A stretch of DNA of 11,445 nt from an uncultured Collinsella sp. (GTDB lineage Bacteria; Actinomycetota; Coriobacteriia; Coriobacteriales; Coriobacteriaceae). The translations under genes were made by a program, and so were the position numbers. The notes beneath the pieces were generated by a model that saw only the letters and a program-made list of their open reading frames with translations, did no database searches and was not told the DNA's origin. Location of the stretch: NCBI GenBank assembly GCA_900548565.1, contig URKV01000054.1, positions 1 through 11,445 of the forward strand. The letters are read 5' to 3'. Below are positions 1 to 6,437 of the stretch, one piece after another (within the stretch, counting starts at the first letter, position 1; each line of letters begins with the position of its first letter).

Positions 1-24
1 GCGTCAGATGTGTATAAGAGACAG
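1..24 (+). other. Nextera (Tn5) read-1 adapter remnant, non-genomic
   Basis: Positions 6-24 are the 19-base Tn5 mosaic end (AGATGTGTATAAGAGACAG), preceded by GCGTC from the standard Nextera read-1 adapter. Genomic sequence begins at about base 25. This is a library artefact left in the assembly, not a transposon in the organism, and it cuts off the 3' part of the brnQ gene. Confidence 0.97.
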
Positions 25-1069
25 CGTTGGAGAGCACGCACGAAAACGCCGCGAACACAAAGGCGAGAACCGCAAAGGGACGGCGCATGGCCTCCTCGGA
101 AGCCTCCGCTCCCCCTTCGACCACATACGTCTCACAGAAGTAACGCGAGCAGCAGCTGATGAGGCCGATGCACACGTTCATGCAGGCAAGGAAAAAGATC
201 GCGAAGACCACGACCGTGCCGGCAAGGCCAAAGTGCATGGAGGCCGAACGGGCGAGAATGGCGGCGCCATTGGTAGCGTCGGGCATCACGGTGCCGAGCT
301 GCATGCCGGCAAGGCCCAAGCCGCAGTAGATGATGGCCATGAGCGCACCGGCGATCACACCGGAGCGCGAAATCTCAAAGGCCACGCGCTTGTCGTCGGT
401 AACGCCCAGCTCGTGGATGGTCTCGGCGATGATAATGCCAAAGGCGAGCGACGCGAGCAGGTCCATGGTCTGGTAGCCGGTCAAAAAGCCCTGCACGGCG
501 GCGCCGGCATTGTAGGGAGCCTGCGGCGCGGCAGCGGGACCCAGCGGCGAGATCACGGCGGCACCCACAACCAGCACGATGAGCGCAATGAGCGCGGGGC
601 CCGTAATGCGACCGAGCACGCGCGTGATGACGCCCGGACGCAGTGTGAGCGCAAACGCGACGACAAAGAAGCCAACGGCAAACACCAAGCGAGCCGTGCC
701 GAGCGAGACGCCCTCGGGCAGCAGCGGCACCAGCATCTCGAAGGCCGTGGAGCTCGTGCGCGGAATAGCCAGGCACGGGCCGATGGCCAGATACACCGCC
801 GCGACAAAGAACTCGCCAAACTTGGGGTGCACGCGGCCGGCAAGCTCGCGCGCCGTTCCGGCAAGCGCCACGGCGATAAAGCCCATGACGGGCAGGCCGA
901 TGGCGGCAATCAGAAAGCCGAGCATGGCGACCGGCGTGGCAGAACCTGCCTGCAGCGCCAGCAGCGGCGGGATAATGAGATTGCCGGCGCCAAAGAGCAT
1001 CGAGAATAGGGCGATGCCGACAGTGACGACATGGTCGGAGCGCAGACCACGCGGGGTGGATGAAGCCAT
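25..1069 (-). CDS. brnQ: Branched-chain amino acid carrier (BrnQ/LIVCS family), C-terminus cut by adapter
   Basis: The minus frame opens with ATG at 1067-1069 and stays open for 348 codons until it runs into the adapter, so no stop is present. The N-terminus carries the family hallmark LFSMLFGAGNLIIPP (about residues 21-35). Further in is the conserved segment GFLTGYQTMDLLASLAFG, followed by repeated hydrophobic membrane spans. BrnQ proteins are inner-membrane carriers that import leucine, isoleucine and valine with a cation (family knowledge). Family members are usually 430-450 residues, so roughly 80-100 residues are missing. An AAAGGTGG ribosome site lies about 4 bases before the ATG. The gene follows a strong terminator (1089-1123), so it is probably transcribed separately from the selenium cluster, possibly from a promoter that overlaps that terminator. 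Long open frames on the opposite strand here are shadows of this gene. Confidence 0.9.
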
Positions 1070-1088
1070 GGGACCACCTTTCGGGTCG

Positions 1089-1123
1089 AAACAAAAACGG
1101 GACGGGCAAAAACACCCGTCCCG
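1089..1123 (-). terminator. Intrinsic terminator ending the selenium operon
   Basis: On the minus strand a perfect 9-bp stem CGGGACGGG / CCCGTCCCG (1115-1123 with 1098-1106) has an 8-base loop and is followed at once by TTTTTGTTT (1097-1089). It lies 23 bases past the stop codon of the cysteine desulfurase-like gene. This is a textbook Rho-independent terminator. It stops only about 20 bases before the brnQ start, which leaves no room for a separate brnQ promoter after it. Confidence 0.92.
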
Positions 1124-1125
1124 CA

Positions 1126-1131
1126 AGTATA
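1126..1131 (-). promoter_or_regulatory. Possible -10 box for brnQ
   Basis: TATACT on the minus strand differs from the TATAAT consensus at one base and lies just before the terminator hairpin. I see no good -35 box 16-18 bases upstream. If it is used, transcription would begin inside the first arm of the terminator stem, so the brnQ transcript could not form the full hairpin. Weak evidence. Confidence 0.3.
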
Positions 1132-1146
1132 AACGGTCTAGCAGCT

Positions 1147-2286
1147 TTAGCAGGCTAAATCGCACAGAGCATCGATAACCGTGTCGACTTCTTCGGTCGT
1201 GTTGAAATACCCAAACGAGAAGCGAACAACACCCTGGCGCTCGGTCCCGAGCGCGCGGTGCATGAGCGGAGCGCAATGGGCACCGGGGCGCGTCGCAATC
1301 CCCCACCCTTGCATGAGCGCGTCCGAGATCTCGGCAGAGTCGATATCGCCCACGTTGAGCGACAAGATCGCCGAGCGCGCGGGTTGGTCAAAGGCACCGT
1401 AGAGCTTAACCCCCGGAATCTTTCGAACACCGGCGAGGAAGCGCTCTGCAAGCGAGCGCTCATGCGCCGCGATCGCCTCGACCCCGCCTTGTGCCTCGAT
1501 AAAGTCAAGACCGGCAGAAAGTCCCGCGATGCCGTGACCGTTGAGTGTGCCTGCCTCAAGGCGCGTGGGCCACCCAAGCGGTTGCAGCGCATCGAAGCTG
1601 TGCACGCCCGTGCCGCCCATGGCCCACGGAGCCACGTCAATGCCCTCCGCCACGGCCAGGCCGCCGGTCCCCTGCGGACCCATGAGCCCCTTGTGGCCGG
1701 TAAAGCACACCACGTCGAGCCCCATGGCCTTCATATCGATACGCGCCGTGCCGGCAGACTGCGAAGCATCGACGATCGCAAGCGCGCCGACCGCATGGGC
1801 CATGGCGGCCACGCGTGCAATGTCGACCGCGTTGCCGGTCACATTGGAGGCGTGCGTCACCACCACGGCACGCGTACCCGGCGTGACAAGCCGCTCGAGT
1901 TCGTCGTAGTCGAGCACACCATTTACGTCACAGCCCGCATGCTCAACTGTCACGCCCCGCTCCGCTGCCAGGCGGTTGAGCGGACGCAGCACGGAGTTAT
2001 GCTCGAGCACCGTCGTGACCACGCGGTCGCCGGGGCGCACCACGCCACAGATGGCGGTGTTGAGCGCCGCCGTAGAGTTGGACGTAAAGCACGCATGGTC
2101 CGCCCTCGGGCAACCTAAAAAGCGCGCGAGCTTGGCACGGCAACCGTGAATCGTACGAGCGGCATCGAGGGCACCCGACGTGGCGCCGCGCCCGGCATTG
2201 CCGAGCGAGCACATCGCCTGCGTCACGGCATCGATGACCGTCTGCGGCTTGTGCATGGTCGTCGCCGCGTTATCCAGGTAGATCAT
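1147..2286 (-). CDS. Cysteine desulfurase / selenocysteine lyase-like PLP enzyme (class V aminotransferase fold)
   Basis: A 379-residue protein starting MIYLDNAATT. The PLP-binding residues are clear: Asp173 and Gln176 in IVDASQSAG, and His198-Lys199 in FTGHKGLMGPQG, where Lys199 is the Schiff-base lysine. The catalytic cysteine loop is RPGAHCAPLMHRALGT, with Cys338. The family removes sulfur or selenium from cysteine or selenocysteine as an enzyme-bound persulfide or perselenide. This short-N-terminus type is commonly found with selD genes. I chose the ATG at 2284-2286 over a frame opening 15 bases earlier because GGGAGGT sits about 6 bases upstream and because this ATG overlaps the TGA stop of the DUF3343 gene as ATGA, implying translational coupling. 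By context it probably feeds selenium or sulfur to the neighbouring carrier proteins; which element it prefers cannot be read from sequence. It is the last gene before the terminator. Confidence 0.9.
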   Translation of the reverse strand: MIYLDNAATTMHKPQTVIDAVTQAMCSLGNAGRGATSGALDAARTIHGCRAKLARFLGCPRADHACFTSNSTAALNTAICGVVRPGDRVVTTVLEHNSVLRPLNRLAAERGVTVEHAGCDVNGVLDYDELERLVTPGTRAVVVTHASNVTGNAVDIARVAAMAHAVGALAIVDASQSAGTARIDMKAMGLDVVCFTGHKGLMGPQGTGGLAVAEGIDVAPWAMGGTGVHSFDALQPLGWPTRLEAGTLNGHGIAGLSAGLDFIEAQGGVEAIAAHERSLAERFLAGVRKIPGVKLYGAFDQPARSAILSLNVGDIDSAEISDALMQGWGIATRPGAHCAPLMHRALGTERQGVVRFSFGYFNTTEEVDTVIDALCDLAC

Positions 2287-2534
2287 CGCACGACCTCCCA
2301 CATATCAATCACGGTATAGCCCTCGGTGGGAATGCCCGCCGCGGCGAGTTCGCCACGCAGCAACTCCTCATCGGCAGGCAACGCCTTCCACGCCAGACCG
2401 CAGCCAGCAGCGACCTCCCCGGGCACGGGAATCGTTCGCCCGGGAAGGCCGCGCTCGATGCACAGGGACTCGCAGCCCATGGCGGCCGCCGTGGTGGGAA
2501 ACGTGATGACAAGCGCCGGGCGCTTCTCCCTCAT
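2283..2534 (-). CDS. DUF3343 family putative Se/S carrier protein
   Basis: A small 83-residue protein with the DUF3343 pattern: a TFPTTAAAMGCESL segment near the N-terminus, then GLPGRTIPVPGEVAAGCGLAW with the family's conserved cysteine (Cys45). The family (PF11823) is described as a putative selenium/sulfur carrier and usually occurs beside selD or yedF genes; direct biochemistry is limited. The start is taken as the ATG at 2532-2534, with GGAG about 6 bases upstream. A TTG 15 bases further up is less likely. It begins 19 bases after the yedF stop, and its TGA stop overlaps the ATG of the desulfurase-like gene (ATGA). Size, single invariant Cys and coupling all fit a carrier that accepts Se/S from that enzyme, which is an inference. 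Confidence 0.88.
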   Translation of the reverse strand: MREKRPALVITFPTTAAAMGCESLCIERGLPGRTIPVPGEVAAGCGLAWKALPADEELLRGELAAAGIPTEGYTVIDMWEVVR

Positions 2535-2553
2535 GGCAACTCCAACCAATACG

Positions 2554-3180
2554 CTACGGGCGCACGACGCGCACGGCCTGCTCCATCTTCTCCACGATCA
2601 CGTACATGTTGGTGACCTCGCCCACCGCAAGCTGGTCTTTAATGCCATAGTGGTCGAGGCAGGTACCGCAGGTAAGGATCTCGACGCCCTGCTCGGCCAG
2701 GCCCTTCAGGTCATCGAGCACCGGCGAGCCCTCGACGGTGAGCTTGGCGCCGCCGTTGTAGAACAGCATGGTCGCGGGCAGCTCCTCCTGCTGCGTCACG
2801 GCAAAGATAAACGCCTTCATGAGCTTGTGGCCCAGCTCGTCGTCGCCACGGCCCATGCAGTCGGTGTAGACGGAAATGACGAGTTTGCCCTTGCCGGCGC
2901 TGGCATCACAGAAGGCAGCGCCATCCTGCTCGGGATCGGCCACGGCAACGGCGCCAGAGGTCGCCACGGTCACGTGCCACTCGGCGTCCGAGATCTTCTC
3001 GACCGAGGCCGTGCAGCCCTTCTCCTGCGCCATCTTGGAGATGTTCTTGACGGCGGTCTCGTTATCGACCGAGGTCACCACGGCGCCCTCGCCATCGAGC
3101 TGCTTCAGGGCTTTGAGCGTCTTGACGACGGGCAGCGGGCAGGCATCGCCCATGGCATTGACTTCAATTTTGGTAGACAT
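2554..3180 (-). CDS. yedF: Selenium metabolism protein YedF (TusA-like + DsrE-like domains)
   Basis: A 208-residue two-domain protein. Residues 1-75 are a TusA/SirA-like domain with the sulfurtransferase motif DACPLPVVKTLKAL, in which Cys14 is the expected Se/S-carrying residue. Residues from about 97 onward form a DsrE-like domain with the family signature GVEILTCGTCLDHYGI, holding Cys171 and Cys174. Full-length YedF of this kind is known essentially only from genomes with selD and is thought to hand selenium on; its exact acceptor is not settled. The start is ATG 3178-3180, with AAGGA about 8 bases upstream. It follows selD after 57 bases with no terminator visible, so the two are very probably co-transcribed. 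Both candidate carrier cysteines and the CGTC pair are intact. Confidence 0.93.
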   Translation of the reverse strand: MSTKIEVNAMGDACPLPVVKTLKALKQLDGEGAVVTSVDNETAVKNISKMAQEKGCTASVEKISDAEWHVTVATSGAVAVADPEQDGAAFCDASAGKGKLVISVYTDCMGRGDDELGHKLMKAFIFAVTQQEELPATMLFYNGGAKLTVEGSPVLDDLKGLAEQGVEILTCGTCLDHYGIKDQLAVGEVTNMYVIVEKMEQAVRVVRP

Positions 3181-3237
3181 AGTTTTTCCTTTCGAATAAA
3201 TCGTTTTAGAACGGTACAGAGCTCAATAAACGTGTCG

Positions 3238-4287
3238 TTAACGGACAACGCGAACGGCAGGACCACCTGGCACCGGCTCGCACACGCGACCGACGGCGGC
3301 GGCGATGCGTCCTTCAGCATGTAGACGGCACGCAAGCTCATCAACATCGGCAGCAGGTGCCGCGATAAGCAGGCCACCAGACGTCTGCGGATCGTACAGC
3401 GCATCCAGCATGCCCGACTCCAGATCCTCGTCGGCAGCCGCGCGCGGGCCAAAGAAGTCCTGGTTGCGGTAGGAGCCCGCAGGGATAATGCCCAGACGCG
3501 CCATGTCGAGCACCTGGTCAAAGAGCGGCACCGCCCCCGACGCGAGCTCGATTTGCACGCCCGAGCCCTCGGCCATCTCGCACGCGTGCCCGATCAGACC
3601 AAAGCCCGTAATGTCGGTGCAGCCATGAAGTTCGAGCCCCTCGGCCAAACGGATCGGGGCCTCGTTGAGGGTGCACATCGAGTCAAACATGGCTGCGGCC
3701 TCGTCCTGCTCGATGAGCTCGCCCTTAATGGCCGTGGTAATGATGCCCGATCCGATCGCCTTGGTCAGCAGCAACGCATCGCCCACGCGTGCGCCGCTGT
3801 TGGCGAGCATACGGTCAAGCGCGACAAAGCCGCTCACGGACAGGCCGTACTTGGGCTCGTCGTCGTTGATGGTGTGGCCGCCCGCGATGGAGCAGCCCGC
3901 CTCGACGCACTTGTCGGCGCCGCCCGCCAGAATTTCGCCGGCAACCTCAACGCCCAGGCAACTGGGAATGCACAGCAGGTTCATGGCATGGCTCGGCCGC
4001 CCGCCCATGGCGTAGATGTCCGACAGTGAGTTTGCCGCGGCAATCTGGCCAAACAGGAACGGGTCGTCGACCATCGGTGGGAAGAAGTCGATGGACTGCA
4101 CGAGCCCCAGGTTCTCCCCTACGCGGAAGACGCTCGCATCGTCGGAGGTATCGAACCCCACGAGCAGATTGTCGTTATGCACATTGGGCAAGTCGCCCAG
4201 GACCTGGGCGAGGGCTCCGGGAGCCAGCTTAGCGGCTCAACCGCTCGCGGCAGTCATAGACGTGAGCTTAATCTGATCGTCAGCCAT
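3238..4287 (-). CDS. selD: Selenide, water dikinase SelD, itself a selenoprotein (Sec17 encoded by TGA)
   Basis: SelD makes selenophosphate from selenide and ATP, the Se donor for selenocysteine and for Se-modified tRNA. Read from ATG 4285-4287 the protein is 349 residues and opens MADDQIKLTSMTAASG, then an in-frame TGA at 4237-4239 (residue 17), then AAKLAPG. E. coli SelD has its catalytic Cys at residue 17 and essential Lys at 20; here residue 17 is TGA and residue 20 is Lys, so the TGA is read as selenocysteine. Other family motifs are VGFDTSDDASVF, AIGSGIITTA, DITGFGLIGH and DPQTSGGLL. GGAAGGGGG lies 5 bases before the ATG, and the start overlaps the glycosyltransferase stop by 8 bases, so translation is probably coupled. 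A frame starting after the TGA (TTG at 4191) would lack the active site. The stop is TAA at 3238-3240. Confidence 0.95.
4194..4239 (-). promoter_or_regulatory. Selenocysteine codon plus candidate bacterial SECIS element
   Basis: Immediately after the TGA (4237-4239) the mRNA can fold GGCUC-CCG-GAGCC (4225-4213), whose three-base apical loop containing a G is 17-19 bases past the UGA. That is inside the distance usual for bacterial SECIS hairpins. A second, stronger hairpin follows directly: CGCCCAG-GTC-CTGGGCG (4210-4194), 7 bp with a 3-base loop. Either one, or the pair, could be bound by SelB. The position is required by the biology, but the fold is hand-drawn and the loop is smaller than in E. 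coli fdhF. Confidence 0.6.
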
Positions 4288-5497
4288 ACGAACCCCCTTC
4301 CAACAAATCAACGACTTTTAGTATACGCCCCAGGCACGCTTCCCAAGAGACCGCCGACGGCTCGAACGTCGAAGGCGGCGCCGCAAGCGCCTGCGCGATA
4401 GCATCTGCCAGTGCGCGCTCAAACAATGGAAGGTCGGCCGCCACGGGCGTGTCGACATCCGTCATACGCGGCGACGCCACCCACGTCACGGGAGCACCGG
4501 GAAGCATCGCCTCCATCCAGGGACGAACGCCGGGCAAATCGGTCGCCACAACTTTGCAGCCGCACGCGAGGGCCTCGATCGTCACGAGCGGCAGACCCTC
4601 GTAAAACGAAGGCAGCACAAAGACGTCGGAACTGCGGTAGGCATGCACGAGTCCGTCGCTATCCAGGCGCCCCGCCAGCGTCACCGGCACATCCGAGGCC
4701 GCGGCCAAGCGCTCGATACGCGCGTACTCGGCATCGTCCCCGCGGCCGCCCACGAGTACCAAGCCAGATGGGCGGACGTCATCGTCAATCGGCAATGACA
4801 CGGCTCGAACCAGCGACTCGACGCCCTTTTTAAAGCAAATCTTGCCCACGTACACAAGCGATCCCGGCCGCCTCGCCACGCTTGCGTCGCGGCAGAAGAC
4901 GCGATGGTCGTAGCCCGTCCCAATCACGTGGATGCGATCGGCATCGACGCCGCACACCAGGCCAATCTGCTCAGCCTGCTCAGCATGGAGCGCAAAGACG
5001 GCATCGAGCCGACGAACCGCACTTACGATGCGATCGAGCTCGAGCGCATGCGAACGCAGCTGGCGCAGATCGGTCGAATGGCACACGGCAACAACCGGCA
5101 CGCCCCGGACGCACTCGCGCGCCAATGCGGTCACCAGATACAGGTGATGGCAGAGCACCAGATCGGGCCGAAACTCAGCCACCGCCCGATTGATTGCAGC
5201 AGCAAATGCCCGCTCAAATGCCTTGAGCATCGAAAGCGTCAGGTCACGATAGCGTGTAGAGGGATAGGGCATGACATCGGACATACCGCAGATGGGAAAC
5301 GGCAGCTCGGGCAACTCGAACGGTACGGCAAACACAGCAGCACGCCGGTCCAGCTCGCCTTGGGTATCACCCGGTGCCGCGCCGCAAAGCACGGCGGCGC
5401 GATGCCCCGTCTCGATCTGCTCGCGCACAAGCGCGGCAAGGTAGGTGCCGCTGCCGGTGCTATCTGGTTTTTGTGCCGAGATATTGAGGATGCGCAT
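4280..5497 (-). CDS. Family 4 (GT-B) glycosyltransferase within the selenium operon
   Basis: A 405-residue protein with the GT4 layout. The N-terminal acceptor domain opens MRILNISAQKPDSTGSGTYL with the glycine-rich loop. The linker and donor domain carries VIGTGYDHRVF, VYVGKICFKKG and the EX7E motif EGLPLVTIE (Glu300, Glu308) followed by ALACGCKVVATDLPG. Such enzymes transfer a sugar from a nucleotide-sugar to an acceptor; neither can be named here. No signal peptide is visible, so it is probably cytosolic. The start is ATG 5495-5497, 14 bases after the activase stop, with AGGGG upstream; an extension to 5635 lies over the activase gene and is not real. Its last 8 bases overlap the start of selD. 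Glycosyltransferases normally sit in envelope gene sets, so translational coupling to selD is unusual. SenB of selenoneine synthesis is a precedent for a glycosyltransferase that uses selenophosphate, but I cannot show homology to it. Confidence 0.88.
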   Translation of the reverse strand: MRILNISAQKPDSTGSGTYLAALVREQIETGHRAAVLCGAAPGDTQGELDRRAAVFAVPFELPELPFPICGMSDVMPYPSTRYRDLTLSMLKAFERAFAAAINRAVAEFRPDLVLCHHLYLVTALARECVRGVPVVAVCHSTDLRQLRSHALELDRIVSAVRRLDAVFALHAEQAEQIGLVCGVDADRIHVIGTGYDHRVFCRDASVARRPGSLVYVGKICFKKGVESLVRAVSLPIDDDVRPSGLVLVGGRGDDAEYARIERLAAASDVPVTLAGRLDSDGLVHAYRSSDVFVLPSFYEGLPLVTIEALACGCKVVATDLPGVRPWMEAMLPGAPVTWVASPRMTDVDTPVAADLPLFERALADAIAQALAAPPSTFEPSAVSWEACLGRILKVVDLLEGGSYG

Positions 5498-5511
5498 GTT
5501 GCGGAACACCC

Positions 5512-6276
5512 CTAGGCCAAGGCGGCGGCGCGGACAGCCGCGCCGATCGCTCCGGCAAAGCGAGCCTGGGGCGAGGTGGTCACCGGCGACCCCAGTAGCT
5601 CGCCCAACCGCTCCACCACGAAGGCGTTCTCGCACAGGCCACCGGTCAGGTAGTACGGGGCGCCCGCGGCCTGCCCGGCCATGGTCGCCACGCGCGAGAC
5701 CACGCTGTCGATCACGCCACGCGCAATGTTCTCGCGCGGCTCACCGCGACCGATCAGGCTGATGACCTCGCTTTCGGCAAACACCGTGCACATGCTGCTG
5801 ATCTTGGTGGGCTCACCGGAATGCGCAAGGTCGGCCATCTGCTGCTGGGAAATACCTAGGCGGTCGGCCATGATCTCCAAAAAGCGCCCCGTGCCGGCGG
5901 CGCACTTGTCGTTCATGGCAAACTTGGCCACTCGGCCACTTTTAAGCTGAATGACCTTGGTGTCCTGGCCGCCCACGTCAATCACCGTGCCGTGATCGCC
6001 AAACAGGCGCACGGCACCGGTACCGTGGCAAGTGATCTCGGTCACGACCTTGTGCGCATAGGGCACGGCGACACGGCCGTAGCCGGTCGCGACCACGCGA
6101 GCATCGTCGGCCGTCACGTCGTAGCCGGCCGCTGCCAGCGCCTCGCGCAGCCGTTCGGAAGCATCGACCGAGGAGAACCCGGTTGGCTGCACGCACGTCC
6201 ACGCCACCGAACCCTCCCCGTCGACCACAGCAGCCTTAGCCGCCGTAGACCCGATATCGATCCCGATCCCTATCAT
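5512..6276 (-). CDS. ATP-dependent activase of 2-hydroxyacyl-CoA dehydratase / double-cubane enzymes (HgdC/YjiL type)
   Basis: A 254-residue BadF/BcrA-type ATPase of the acetate-kinase/actin fold. The phosphate-1 loop is IGIGIDIGSTAAKAAVVDG at the N-terminus and the adenosine region includes TVIDVGGQDTK. The two cysteines expected to hold the [4Fe-4S] cluster at the dimer interface are Cys125 (NDKCAAGTGRFLE) and Cys163 (SSMCTVFAESEVISL), matching the spacing in HgdC-like activases. The family uses ATP to push one electron at very low potential into its partner enzyme. The length is typical. The start is ATG 6274-6276, with only a weak GAGAG ribosome site. The gene lies 155 bases after the second double-cubane gene, with one hairpin repeat between them, and 14 bases before the glycosyltransferase. 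It very probably activates the two enzymes encoded just upstream. Confidence 0.94.
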   Translation of the reverse strand: MIGIGIDIGSTAAKAAVVDGEGSVAWTCVQPTGFSSVDASERLREALAAAGYDVTADDARVVATGYGRVAVPYAHKVVTEITCHGTGAVRLFGDHGTVIDVGGQDTKVIQLKSGRVAKFAMNDKCAAGTGRFLEIMADRLGISQQQMADLAHSGEPTKISSMCTVFAESEVISLIGRGEPRENIARGVIDSVVSRVATMAGQAAGAPYYLTGGLCENAFVVERLGELLGSPVTTSPQARFAGAIGAAVRAAALA

Positions 6277-6328
6277 GGCTCTCTCGCAATCTAAACATCA
6301 AAGGTAGCGGCGCGTTCAGGCGCCTTAG

Positions 6329-6437
6329 CTCTAGGTTTCTCAGGTGCCGGAGATTGCCCCGAAAGAGGAGCGCAGCGTACTTTGGGTACGCAAGCGACGG
6401 TTTGAGGAGCAAGATCCGGTGCCTGAGGAAGCTAGAG
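6329..6437 (-). repeat. Intergenic hairpin repeat, copy A
   Basis: An imperfect inverted repeat of about 109 bases. The outer arms (6329-6350 and 6416-6437) match at 18 of 22 positions, and most mismatches become G-U pairs in RNA. An inner hairpin GCGTAC-tttgg-GTACGC lies at 6375-6391. By hand alignment the core is about 84% identical to copy B at 7629-7730, in the same orientation. The right arm includes the TAG stop (6432-6434) of the second double-cubane gene. No T-run follows it in the direction of transcription, so it is not an ordinary terminator. Confidence 0.85.

Noticed and set aside
6..24. Tn5 mosaic end as a genomic insertion sequence
   Set aside because: The flanking bases are Nextera adapter sequence, and the right end carries a library index; it is a library artefact.
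8..1009. 333-codon plus-strand open frame at the left edge
   Set aside because: It starts inside the adapter and lies antisense to brnQ, with low-complexity Gly/His/Arg/Asp content. The minus frame encodes an obvious BrnQ.
2326..3324. Long plus-strand open frame over yedF and DUF3343
   Set aside because: It is antisense to clearly recognised genes. Similar shadows over 1258-2118, 6354-7241 and 7821-9215 were rejected for the same reason.
3238..4191. SelD starting at the TTG at 4191
   Set aside because: This would omit the active-site Sec/Cys and Lys20. A proper ATG and ribosome site exist at 4287 when TGA is read as selenocysteine.
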